Of a stretch of DNA of 64,000 bases, positions 52,315 to 60,835 are shown in pieces (within the stretch, counting starts at the first letter, position 1; each line of letters opens with the position of its first letter). The notes beneath the pieces were generated by a model. That model did no database searches and was not told where the DNA came from. It saw nothing but the letters and a program-made list of their open reading frames with translations. The translations under genes and the position numbers were made by a program. The DNA lies in the NCBI RefSeq assembly GCF_003260125.1, contig NZ_QHKO01000005.1, forward strand, positions 192,228 to 256,227. The letters run 5' to 3'. The stretch comes from Lujinxingia litoralis (lineage in GTDB: Bacteria > Myxococcota_A > Bradymonadia > Bradymonadales > Bradymonadaceae).

Positions 52315-52662
52315 ATGCAGGAGCAACGTCAACAGCCGCGCGTAGGCTGCGACATGATTCTAAATAAGATCGAGGCCGGCCATACGAACATTTGCCGGGC
52401 CGTGGATCTCTCGCTGGGAGGCATTCGACTGGAGCGTCTGGCCGAGGCCTATCGCTCCGAAGGGGAGTCGGTGCAGCTTCAGTTCGCGCTGCCTGGTGAG
52501 GAGGAGCCGATCTGGGTAACTGGCCACAAAGTCTATGATAACGAGGGGCGGGTCGGGGTGCGCTTTACCAATATTTCGCACGGTCATTTTGTGAAGCTGC
52601 GCGCCTGGTTGCGGGAGCGGGCCATCAGCGAGGGGCTTCCGGAGTTCTCGGTGTCGGCGTGA
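52315..52662 (+). CDS. PilZ domain protein
   Basis: This is 115 residues from the ATG at 52315 with GGGAGG upstream. The cyclic-di-GMP-binding pattern is present: RQQPR at the N-terminus, then AVDLSLGGIRLE (D/NxSxxG). A short beta-barrel follows (VQLQFALPGEEEPIWVTG, VGVRFTNIS). It is a stand-alone single-domain PilZ, usually an adaptor of a motility or exopolysaccharide system. A terminator follows at 52709. It is divergent from the CNBD protein. Confidence 0.87.
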   Translation: MQEQRQQPRVGCDMILNKIEAGHTNICRAVDLSLGGIRLERLAEAYRSEGESVQLQFALPGEEEPIWVTGHKVYDNEGRVGVRFTNISHGHFVKLRAWLRERAISEGLPEFSVSA

Positions 52663-52708
52663 GGGGACGCGCGGCTGATGGAACACTAAGTTAGGCTTGA
52701 TACGCAAA

Positions 52709-52735
52709 ACGCCCCGCCGAAATTCGGCGGGGCGT
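52709..52735. terminator. Terminator between PilZ and subtilase genes
   Basis: A perfect 13-bp stem ACGCCCCGCCGAA/TTCGGCGGGGCGT has a single-base loop and is followed by a T-rich tail (TCTGTTG). It lies between convergent genes. Confidence 0.85.
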
Positions 52736-52778
52736 TCTGTTGGGTGGCAGGCTCAGTTGAGCCAGCTGATGGTCGGCT

Positions 52779-54722
52779 TTAGTCGCGCTTAAGCCCGAAG
52801 AAGCCGATGGCCAGGCTGAGCAGACCGTTGACGGCCAACCAGATGCGGTCGAGCAGGTTCATGCCCGGAATCCAGCTCACGTCGGAGGTGAGCAGGAATG
52901 CTTCGGTCAGCGAGAAGCCCGCCATCCCCAGGGCGATACCGCCGGCCACGGCGCGGCCAACACGGTGGCCGCCCAGGAAGGCGTAGGCCACCAGGGGGAT
53001 GAGGAAGCTGGCGAAGAGCGGGTTCTGGTGAGCGCCCAGGCCGGAGACCAGGACGTTGGCCTCGGCCAGGGGGCGTCCGATGACGTTGGCCGCGAAGCCG
53101 AGCATGCCGCCGGCGGGCACCAGCAGCGGGATGAAGAAGAGGCCGCCGGCGACTACCGCGGCGCTGGTGGCCACCAGGGGCAGGTGCTCGGGCAGGCGTC
53201 CCATGATGTCACGGCGACGCAGGCCGAGCGCGCTCATCAGCACCAGGAGCAGGGCGCCGGCGTAGCGGGTGGTGCCCTGGCCGGTGGTGGAGTTACGCAC
53301 TGCCTTGTCCACCTGGAGGAGGCCAGCGCCGTAGCGCTCGCGGTACTCCACTTCGCTGTCGTATTTCTCGCGCATGGAGGTGTCGGCGGCGTTTTGCAGG
53401 ACTTTTTGAACCTTGTCGGGGTGGGTCACGCCGGTGGCGATCACCATGGCCGCGGCCGCCGCGACATGGGGGCTGGCCATGGAGGTGCCCATGTAGAGGG
53501 CGAATTCATGTTTGGCGGTTTTCCCAGCCGGGTGGGTCTCCTGCATGATGCCGTCGGGGCGACCGTCGCCATTCTGGTCGATGCGGGTGTTGCCGCCGGG
53601 AGCGGCGATGTCGACGTAGGTGCCCCATTGCGAATAAAAGGTGGTGCGCTGGTCAAACTGGGTGGCAGCCACGGCGAAGGAATGCGCGTAGGCGGCCGGG
53701 TAGCTCGGGGAGCGCTTGCCGGCGTTGCCGGCAGCGGCGACTACGGTGACGCCCTTTTTGTGGGCGTAGTCGACCGCGCGCTTGAGCACCAGGCTGGGCA
53801 GCGGGCCGCCCAGGCTCATGTTAATGACCTGAGCGCCATTGTCGGCAGCAAAACGAACCGCGTCGGCGATATCGGCGACCGAGCCGAACCCGCGGCTGTT
53901 GAGCACGCGCAGGGGCATGATTTTGGATTCGAAGGCCAGACCCGCCACCCCGTAGCCGTTGTTGGTGGCCTGGGCGATGGTGCCGGCGACGTGGGTGCCG
54001 TGGCCGTGACCGTCGTACACAAAGTCGGTTTTGTCGACGAAGTCGTAGCCCGGCACGGTTTTGATGCCTTTGAGGTCTTTGCCCACCTTGATGGAGCCAC
54101 TGGCGTTGTCTTCGACGGTGACGCCGGTGTCGATGACGGCGACCACGACGTCGCGTCCGGTGGACACCTTCCAGGCCTCCTCGGCGCCGACCTGCTCAAA
54201 GTTCCACTGGAACTGATAGAGGGGGTCATCGGGCACGAAGAAGGCGCGGTATTCGATGTTTTCTTCGACGCTCTCCAGCCAGCCCTGGGGGGCGGATTGG
54301 GTCAGGCAATCTTTGACGAAGGGAACGGCGCCTTCTTCGACGCGGGCCACGAAGATGTTGGCGTCGTCGGCAAAGGGGCTGTTGAGTTCGGCGTGGAGCC
54401 CCTGTTGGCGGGCGAAGGCCTGGATTTCGGCGTTGTCGAGGCGGTCGTCAAAATCGAGGACGACCTCATCGTAGTCGGGGTTGGTGTCGAGGATGTCGAC
54501 ATCGGCGGGGATCTCATGGAGGCCGCTGATGTCGACGCCGGGCACGTTCTGGGTGGAGGGGGCCTGGCCGTTGAGGCAGGCCTGCCAGGGGGCGGCCGGG
54601 CTGATCTCGGGAGCCGATTGCGCGGCAGCCACACCACCCATGCCAAAGATCAGAGTAAGGCCGGTCAGCGCGGCGGCGGCCGGCGCGAGGCGTCGATGGT
54701 GGGGGCGTGAGTATCGCATCAT
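52779..54722 (-). CDS. Subtilisin-like protease fused to a polytopic membrane domain
   Basis: This is 647 residues from the ATG at 54722 (GAGGA upstream). A signal peptide (GVAAAQSAPE) is followed by a propeptide-like region, residues ~40-165. The S8 catalytic triad is Asp198 in VIDTGV, His241 in HGHGTHVAG and Ser414 in GTSMASPHV, with Asn in VVAAAGNAG. The chain continues after residue ~500 into a region with four or five hydrophobic helices (GALLLVLMSALGLRRRD, LPLVATSAAVVAGGLFFIPL, FLIPLVAYAFLGGHRVG, LLSLAIGFFGLKRD). The protease domain is thus tethered to the membrane by an unusual C-terminal module. Confidence 0.9.
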   Translation of the reverse strand: MMRYSRPHHRRLAPAAAALTGLTLIFGMGGVAAAQSAPEISPAAPWQACLNGQAPSTQNVPGVDISGLHEIPADVDILDTNPDYDEVVLDFDDRLDNAEIQAFARQQGLHAELNSPFADDANIFVARVEEGAVPFVKDCLTQSAPQGWLESVEENIEYRAFFVPDDPLYQFQWNFEQVGAEEAWKVSTGRDVVVAVIDTGVTVEDNASGSIKVGKDLKGIKTVPGYDFVDKTDFVYDGHGHGTHVAGTIAQATNNGYGVAGLAFESKIMPLRVLNSRGFGSVADIADAVRFAADNGAQVINMSLGGPLPSLVLKRAVDYAHKKGVTVVAAAGNAGKRSPSYPAAYAHSFAVAATQFDQRTTFYSQWGTYVDIAAPGGNTRIDQNGDGRPDGIMQETHPAGKTAKHEFALYMGTSMASPHVAAAAAMVIATGVTHPDKVQKVLQNAADTSMREKYDSEVEYRERYGAGLLQVDKAVRNSTTGQGTTRYAGALLLVLMSALGLRRRDIMGRLPEHLPLVATSAAVVAGGLFFIPLLVPAGGMLGFAANVIGRPLAEANVLVSGLGAHQNPLFASFLIPLVAYAFLGGHRVGRAVAGGIALGMAGFSLTEAFLLTSDVSWIPGMNLLDRIWLAVNGLLSLAIGFFGLKRD

Positions 54723-54868
54723 CCGTCCAGTCCTCGGTGAGTTTGGTTTTCGCACGTGGCGTCCGTCGGAGAATCGCACCCCGGCGGAGCACAGAGCTTC
54801 AACGAAGCTAAGCACTGGCGCCATTCCCGGCAACGGGCCCGCAAAGCGCTTCGCTACAGTGTAGCGGG

Positions 54869-56155
54869 TCAGGGGACCTCGGCCAAATCCTGGGCCGAGA
54901 GGGTGCTCTGGATGGCGTCGAGGCGTTCGCGGGCCAGGCGAGCGGTGTAGAGGGCGATCGGGGGATATTCGCCGGCCAGGAGTTCGAAATCTTCGCGGGC
55001 CAAAAAGAGGGCGTGGCCGCCGGAGGCACAGATCACGGTGGCGGTGGCCTGATCGCTGGCGACCAGGCCCACCTCGCCGACGATCTCACCGGTGCCCAGG
55101 GTGGCCACGGTGATTTCCCAGTCGTCATCCTGGCGCACGATGTCGACGCTGCCATCGAGGATGATGAAGAGGCCCGGGCTGGGGCGGCCCTGGCGCACGC
55201 AGTGGGTGCCGGCATCCAGGGTCAGGCCGGTAAAGCGGCCGACGATCTGGGCGCGCTCCTCGGGCTCCAGGTTGGCGAAGAACTCGTGGCGGTCCAGGAG
55301 CGCCTCGGTGAGGGCGTGTCGGCGCAGGGTGGCCAGGCGATTGAGGAAGTCGGGGAACTCGTCATTGAGCTTGCCGATGGCGACCTGGGGCAGGCGCAGG
55401 CACTCGCTGCCGCGCTCGCTGACCACGCGGTGGCGAGGGGCGCGTTCGACCTCTCCAAACGCGTTGAGTCCCAGGAGGGTTCCGGCCGGGATGCGGTAGG
55501 TGTTTTGATCGTCGTTGACACTTAGGTCCGCGCTGACGGTCCAGACCAGGTCGGAGGACTTCTGGGAGGGCTCGCAGACGAGCTGACTCTCGGCGAAGAT
55601 CTCGTAGTCGATGAAGTCGAGCACCCGGCGCAGGGTGTCGGGGGGGAGCACGCTGAGCAGGGGGAGCGCCGGGAGGCTGCCCGGGCGTTCGGCGGTGCCA
55701 TCGGGATCGATGGCGCGGGCGAGCACGCGCTCAAAGAGTTCGTCGAGGTCGCGTTCGGAGGCGACCTGGGTGGTGAGGTTGCCGGCGGGTTGTGGGAAGC
55801 TGGCCTGCAGGCGGCCGCTTTCCAGGTAGGGGCTGCGCACTGAGTAGAGGGTGGCGAAGTGATCCAGGAGCTCGGTACTGGCCGGGTTCAACGCGTGCAT
55901 CTGTTTGATGGCGGCGATGGCCCGGGTGGGGAAGCCGGCGTTGGCGTAATGGCGTGCGGCCAGCGTGTAGATCTCCACCGCCTCGCGATTGCGCCCGAGC
56001 GAGGCCAGGATCAGGGCCGCCCGCTCGCGCAGTGGTGAGGGGTCGGGCAGGTTGTACCAGTTGTTGAGGATGAGCTGGAGCGCGCGGGCGTGCTCCTCGG
56101 ACTCAACGGCGTCGTCGATGGTGTTGAGCAGGTCGAGCAGACGGATTTGCACCAT
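54869..56155 (-). CDS. TPR - double cyclic-nucleotide-binding-like protein
   Basis: This is a 428-residue protein with helical repeats (TPR-like) in residues ~1-130. A degenerate CNBD-like region spans about 165-295: VLPPDTLRRVLDFIDYEIFA, IPAGTLLGLNAFGE, no recognisable phosphate cassette. A second, better preserved CNBD lies at about 300-420: FFANLEPEERAQIVGRFTGL, GLFIILDGSVDIVRQDDDWE, GEIVGEVGLVASDQATATVI. There is no helix-turn-helix. It follows the pseudokinase-AAA gene on the same strand by about 90 bases, suggesting a common transcript. Confidence 0.82.
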   Translation of the reverse strand: MVQIRLLDLLNTIDDAVESEEHARALQLILNNWYNLPDPSPLRERAALILASLGRNREAVEIYTLAARHYANAGFPTRAIAAIKQMHALNPASTELLDHFATLYSVRSPYLESGRLQASFPQPAGNLTTQVASERDLDELFERVLARAIDPDGTAERPGSLPALPLLSVLPPDTLRRVLDFIDYEIFAESQLVCEPSQKSSDLVWTVSADLSVNDDQNTYRIPAGTLLGLNAFGEVERAPRHRVVSERGSECLRLPQVAIGKLNDEFPDFLNRLATLRRHALTEALLDRHEFFANLEPEERAQIVGRFTGLTLDAGTHCVRQGRPSPGLFIILDGSVDIVRQDDDWEITVATLGTGEIVGEVGLVASDQATATVICASGGHALFLAREDFELLAGEYPPIALYTARLARERLDAIQSTLSAQDLAEVP

Positions 56156-56246
56156 GACCGGGGTCCTTCGAAGTCAGCAGATGGCGAGTGAACTGTGCGA
56201 TGGGAGTCTAAGAGAAGGGGAGGCGGGCGACAACCCGGGAGCGACG

Positions 56247-59200
56247 TCAAGGGGCGTCGGGTTTGAGGGTGGCGTGCGCGCGGGGGACCGGCCAGCCTTC
56301 GAGGACCAGGGGGAGGTAGAAGCCCAGGCGTGAGCCCTGTTCGCGGGCGCCTTCCAGGACCTGGCGTGCTTCGGGGCGCTCCTGGCGGGCCAGGGTCAGG
56401 CCCAGCGCCTCCTGATTGAGGGTACGGGTGAGCAGCGCGTCGGAGGTGCTGGTAAGGTCGACGGCCTGGCGGGCCAGGCGCAGCGCGCGGGCGGGCTGCT
56501 CGCGCAAGAGGGCCTGGCGAGCGCGCAGGCGGAGCAGGGCCGCCCGATCGCTGAGCCCGAGGCGCTCGTCGTAGCGGGAGAGGCGGCGGATCGCGCAGCG
56601 CAGGCGCGCCAGGGTCTGGCGTAGCGCGTCTTGCTGGAGGGTGCGCTGGCGTTCGGCCTGACTGGCCAGCGCGATGGCCAGGGCGCGGTGGAGCGCGAAG
56701 TCGACCCGGGGCAGCGCCAGGAAGTCGCGCTCGTAGACCTGATCACGCAAAAGGTCGAGGTGTGCGACGGCCAGCTCGGGGCGTCCCAGCGCCACATCAA
56801 TGGCGGCGCGGCGAGTGACGATCGCCAGGTGGAGCAGGCTATTGGGGGCGTGCTCGGCCAGGGCGGTCGCCGGCTCCAGGGCCAGGGCCGCTTCGTCGAT
56901 GGCGCCGCGGGCCATCAGGAGATCGGAGCGGGAGAGGGCGATCAGGGCGATGGCGCTGTGGTCTCGGCGCAGGCGATGGGCCAGGTTGTCGATGATCGGG
57001 GCCGTCTCGTGGAGTTGCCCGAGTTCCATGCCGGAGCGGGTGGCGTGGGTGAGCCAGCGCGCGACGAAGAGGGAGTCGTCGTGGCCGCCGTGTTGGAGGG
57101 CTTCGATGGCCTCGTAGAGCAGGCTGTGGGCCTGAGCCCACTGCCCTCGGTGAGCGGCAACGAGGCTGCGCAGCTCCAGGGTGCGGGCCTGGCCGGGGGC
57201 GTCTTCGAAGCGCTCAAAGAGCATTTGGCTTTGCTCCAGCCAGCGATCCACCGGGGCGGTGGGGTCGAGGAGCAGGGGCATGGCGGGGGAGCTGACCATC
57301 TGCAGGCGGTCGCGGGCCAGCCAGGGGCCGTAGCCCTGGCGGGTGGCCAGGCGTGCGAAGTGTGTGGTCAGGCGCTCGTGCCGGGCGCTCAGGAGAAAGG
57401 GCGAGGCCTCGGCCGCTCGCCAGAGCAGGCGGGCGGTCTGGTCGGTGGGCTCGGAGGGAGTCGTGTCGTTGGCCACGGCGGTGGGGTCGGACCAGCGGGC
57501 GATGTTCACCGCCAGGTGACGGCGCCAGGCGCGGAGGCCGGCCTTCAGGCGTCCCCGGCGATACGCGCTGCCGACGTCTCGGAGCGCGTCATCCAGGGTG
57601 TCGATGGCGTGATCGGGGCGGCCGGAGGCCAGGCAGGCATCGAGCCAGGTGCGGCGTAGCGCCAGGCGCGAGGCGGGGGGCTCGTCGGTCAGCAGGGCGT
57701 CGAGGTGGCGTTGGGCCTGCTCAATGCGCCCCAGCGCTACGGCCGCCTCGAAGCTGGGGCGGTGGATGTCGGGGCGGCGTTGCGAGTCCGGTGGGGCGTG
57801 CTCGTCGATGAAGGTCCACAAGGCCAGCGCGCGGTCCCAGGCGTAGCGGCTCTGGGCGCTGCGGGCGACCGCGATGGCCGCTTCGAGAGCTTCGCGCTTG
57901 CGACCGGCCCGGCGAAGGTAGTCCAGGCGCCGGGTCAGGCTCCCCTGCGCGCACTCTTTGAGGGCGTCGGCGATGAGCCCGCACAGGCGAGCGTGATGAT
58001 CGCGGCCGAGGTCTTCGAGGATGATCGCGCGGGCCCGGTCGTGGATGATGGCAAAGGCTTCCAGGGACTCGTCGTCGGTGCTGGCCCGGGCGCGTCGGGC
58101 CAGGCGCCGGGTGAGCAGGGCGTGAAGCGTGGACTCGCCAATACCCTGGGGGGCAGCGCTGGCGCCGAGTTCGCGGCTCATGGCGTTGCCCACGGTGGCC
58201 GCACTCAGTGGAGCCGATGCCACCGAGAGCAATTGCAGGGCCAGACGCTCCGGGCGGCTCAGTTGTGCGACGCGTCGGCGAATGAACATGCCCAGCAGCT
58301 CATCGGCCGGCGCCGGGGCGCTCTCCTCAAGGTTCTGGCTGACCTCCTCGGGGGCCTGCTCCAGCTCGTGGATGAGTTCATCGATCAGGCGAGGGTGGAG
58401 GTTGCTGCGTTGCAGAATGAGCTGCTTGTTTCGCAGCGAGAGGTTGGCGGCGTTGGCCAGCACGTATTCGCGGGCTTCCTGTTTGGAGAAGCCCTCAATG
58501 ATGACTTTGCGAGGGCGAACCGGGGCGGTGGCGAGCTCGCCATAGAAGGGAAGCGTCGTGTGCCGGGGTGTGGCCTCCAGCAGAAGGCTCGCCGCGATCA
58601 TCACCCGCATGCCGCGCGGATCGCTGGTCAGATCGGCCAGGAGCGCGGCGGTGTCGAGCCCGGCAAAGTGGGCGTCGTCCAGGCCAATGAGAATGGGGCG
58701 CTGCTCACTGAGTTCGAGGAGCAGCGCGCGGAGCCCATCGATGGCCGAGCGGCGGCTGATCTGGGAGGCGGATTCGGCCCCGGGGCCGAGCTGCGGAAAG
58801 AGCAGTGAGGCGCGGGCGCGGGCAGGCTCCATGCGCAGCCGGGTCTTCTCGGGGAGGTGGGCGATGATCCTGGCGAGTTGATCGGCGATGTCGTCCCAGC
58901 CCTGATAGGCGCTGGCATCTTTGTGAAAGCAGCGCCCCCGGAGCACGATCCAGCCGAGCTGGGAGGCCCAGTGTGCCAGGGCGTCGACCAGCGCGGTTTT
59001 GCCGGTGCCCTGAGGCCCCTCGACCACGCTCAGGCCCAGGCGTCGATCCTGGGCGCTGGCTTTGGCCTCTTCGGTGAGTTGGTCGAAGAGGTCGCGGCGG
59101 CCAAAGAGGATCTCTTTGTCTTCGACGACGGTGGCCGGAATGGTAACCGAGCGATTCTCGCTGGTGGAGAGCAGCTCCAGTACGTCGTTGAGGGAGGGGC

Positions 59201-60299
59201 GGCGTTCGGGATCCGGGTCGAGTAGGCCGTGGATCAGATCGACCCAGGTCGCCGGACAGTGCGGGGCGACCTCCGAGAGAAACATGCGCTCGCGGGCGGG
59301 CGGCTGATGGCACTCGCGTTCGACCAGACGTTGGCAGGCCTCCATGGGTTTGCCGGCCAGGGCTTCGAAGAGGATCACGCCCAGGGCGTAGAGGTCGGCC
59401 GCCGGCCCAGAGCCCTCGTGATGCTGTTCGGGGGCGGCGTAGACGGAGCGGGCGTGCCGGGCGCCGGGGCATTCCACATGGGGATGGATACCGAAATCGG
59501 TCAGCGCGACCTGCCCGCGGTCGCTGACCAGGATGTTGGTGGGCTTTAAGCCGCCGTGAACCTTGCGAAAGCGGTGCAGGTACTCCAGCGCAGAGACGAT
59601 CTGCGGACCGACGGCCTGGATGCGCAGGATGATCAGGTCCAGGGCGCGATCGGCAGCTTCGGGATCGTCGAGGAGGGATTCGGGGATTTCTAGCGTATTG
59701 GGTCGATCTTCACCCGGGGAGGCGGTGAGGATCGCTGAGGTAGGCTCGTCGGAGGGGGCGGATGCCTCGGCGCTTGCGGGGGGCTCGGCGGAGTTCCCGG
59801 CGCCGGAGAACTCCTGGTCCGGGAGCTCAATGGTGGGGACATCGTCTTCGGAGAGGGCTTCTGTCGAGGGGGCGGGGGCCAAGTCCTCTTCGTGCTCGGC
59901 GCTGAGGATGGCCTCCTCGGCCTCGGTGATCGGGCGCGCGAGGTAGACATCCAGGGGCACGCCGGTGACGAAGTCGCGCAGGATGCGGGTGACGGTTTCG
60001 CCCCGAAACATCTCCCGGTAGGTGGCCAGGTTGGGGTGGTTGAGCCGGGTGAGGCTGTCGAATCGGCGCTCGAAGTCGGCCGGATCACAAACGCGGGCAA
60101 AGGTCAGCTTTTTGAGGATGAGCCGTTCCGGCAGCGGGTGCTCACCACTTTTGTCACCGGCCTCCGGCAGAATCTGACGACGGCGCAGCACTTCGAAAGA
60201 CTCTCCGAGTTCGCCGGTGCCGACCAGGCGAACCTGCTCAAGGGAGTCCTCCGGTTGCGAGGGGTCCTGCAGATCCTGCTGAGGGCTCTCGGTGCTCAT
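56247..60299 (-). CDS. Pseudokinase - AAA/STAND-type ATPase - TPR signalling protein
   Basis: This is 1,350 residues from the ATG at 60299 (GAGGAG upstream), overlapping the stop of the upstream gene (ATGA). An N-terminal Ser/Thr kinase fold (22-380) has LVGTGELGESFEV, RLILKKL, an acidic insert of about 95 residues (125-220), and VHGGLKPTNILVSD at 247. There the usual HRD Asp is Gly, while DFG (268-270) and AAPEQ remain, so it is a likely pseudokinase. An ATPase follows with Walker A VEGPQGTGKTALVDALA (~427-442) and Walker B ILIGLDDAHF (~536-545). The last ~550 residues are TPR/helical repeats. The layout recalls large STAND regulators and Myxococcota kinase-ATPase fusions. Confidence 0.9.
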   Translation of the reverse strand: MSTESPQQDLQDPSQPEDSLEQVRLVGTGELGESFEVLRRRQILPEAGDKSGEHPLPERLILKKLTFARVCDPADFERRFDSLTRLNHPNLATYREMFRGETVTRILRDFVTGVPLDVYLARPITEAEEAILSAEHEEDLAPAPSTEALSEDDVPTIELPDQEFSGAGNSAEPPASAEASAPSDEPTSAILTASPGEDRPNTLEIPESLLDDPEAADRALDLIILRIQAVGPQIVSALEYLHRFRKVHGGLKPTNILVSDRGQVALTDFGIHPHVECPGARHARSVYAAPEQHHEGSGPAADLYALGVILFEALAGKPMEACQRLVERECHQPPARERMFLSEVAPHCPATWVDLIHGLLDPDPERRPSLNDVLELLSTSENRSVTIPATVVEDKEILFGRRDLFDQLTEEAKASAQDRRLGLSVVEGPQGTGKTALVDALAHWASQLGWIVLRGRCFHKDASAYQGWDDIADQLARIIAHLPEKTRLRMEPARARASLLFPQLGPGAESASQISRRSAIDGLRALLLELSEQRPILIGLDDAHFAGLDTAALLADLTSDPRGMRVMIAASLLLEATPRHTTLPFYGELATAPVRPRKVIIEGFSKQEAREYVLANAANLSLRNKQLILQRSNLHPRLIDELIHELEQAPEEVSQNLEESAPAPADELLGMFIRRRVAQLSRPERLALQLLSVASAPLSAATVGNAMSRELGASAAPQGIGESTLHALLTRRLARRARASTDDESLEAFAIIHDRARAIILEDLGRDHHARLCGLIADALKECAQGSLTRRLDYLRRAGRKREALEAAIAVARSAQSRYAWDRALALWTFIDEHAPPDSQRRPDIHRPSFEAAVALGRIEQAQRHLDALLTDEPPASRLALRRTWLDACLASGRPDHAIDTLDDALRDVGSAYRRGRLKAGLRAWRRHLAVNIARWSDPTAVANDTTPSEPTDQTARLLWRAAEASPFLLSARHERLTTHFARLATRQGYGPWLARDRLQMVSSPAMPLLLDPTAPVDRWLEQSQMLFERFEDAPGQARTLELRSLVAAHRGQWAQAHSLLYEAIEALQHGGHDDSLFVARWLTHATRSGMELGQLHETAPIIDNLAHRLRRDHSAIALIALSRSDLLMARGAIDEAALALEPATALAEHAPNSLLHLAIVTRRAAIDVALGRPELAVAHLDLLRDQVYERDFLALPRVDFALHRALAIALASQAERQRTLQQDALRQTLARLRCAIRRLSRYDERLGLSDRAALLRLRARQALLREQPARALRLARQAVDLTSTSDALLTRTLNQEALGLTLARQERPEARQVLEGAREQGSRLGFYLPLVLEGWPVPRAHATLKPDAP

Positions 60300-60835
60300 G
60301 GCTCCTCGCCAAATGCGGAGCGACTCACGTCCTGGGACCAGGCCCGGGGAAAGAAGCTTTCGACGGTGCACTGGCCGGGCTCGATGCTGCGCAGGAACCC
60401 CACGCCCAGGCCCTGTCCGCGGTGGCGGATGAGGACGTAACCCCGGGCGGTGCAGCCGGTGAGCTGGGCCGGGGTCAGCTCAAAAGCCTCGCGCTTGAGG
60501 TAGGCGTCGCATTGCGCGCGGGTGGTGTCGACAGCGTTGATCGTGGCGTGGCGTGCAAAGGTCATCGCCGCCGGCGTGGTTAACTTCGGGTCGACCATAT
60601 CGTCACGCATAAAGGCCAGCCCCACCGACTCCGGGCGCGGCTCCAGCGGCGGGAGGTGGTCGCGATGGACGACGTTGACGATGCGTTTGTTGGCGCGGAT
60701 GAACACGAGCTGCGCGAGCTGGTCGGCGCCGATGCCGAAGCGGGTCTGGAGGATGTGGAGGTAGGGGTCGGGATCGATCGGCGGGATGCCCAGCGAGGTG
60801 AGCAGGTCGGTCAACGCCTGAGGAGCATGGCTCAT
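60296..60835 (-). CDS. Small protein resembling the C-terminal domain of RsmF-type methyltransferases
   Basis: This is a 179-residue protein. Its C-terminal half (TARGYVLIRHRGQGLGVGFLR, then VESFFPRAWSQD) resembles the terminal PUA-like domain of RsmF/NSUN methyltransferases. There the corresponding segment reads RGYVLxRxRGxGLGVG and ends in a PKAW-like motif. The N-terminal half is helical with LVFIRANKRIVNVVHRDHLPP. The start overlaps the stop of the upstream methyltransferase gene (ATGA), and its own stop overlaps the start of the pseudokinase gene. It is best read as a detached RNA-binding domain. Confidence 0.72.
   Translation of the reverse strand: MSHAPQALTDLLTSLGIPPIDPDPYLHILQTRFGIGADQLAQLVFIRANKRIVNVVHRDHLPPLEPRPESVGLAFMRDDMVDPKLTTPAAMTFARHATINAVDTTRAQCDAYLKREAFELTPAQLTGCTARGYVLIRHRGQGLGVGFLRSIEPGQCTVESFFPRAWSQDVSRSAFGEEP

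Noticed and set aside
57705..58808. 367-codon plus-strand frame inside the pseudokinase-AAA gene
   Set aside because: It is Gly/Ala/Val-rich and antisense to a clear multi-domain protein.
52779..60299. A phage-defence island (subtilase, CNBD protein and STAND-like ATPase together)
   Set aside because: There is no nuclease, toxin or mobile-element context, and the ATPase is coupled to housekeeping genes, so a defence role is not supported.
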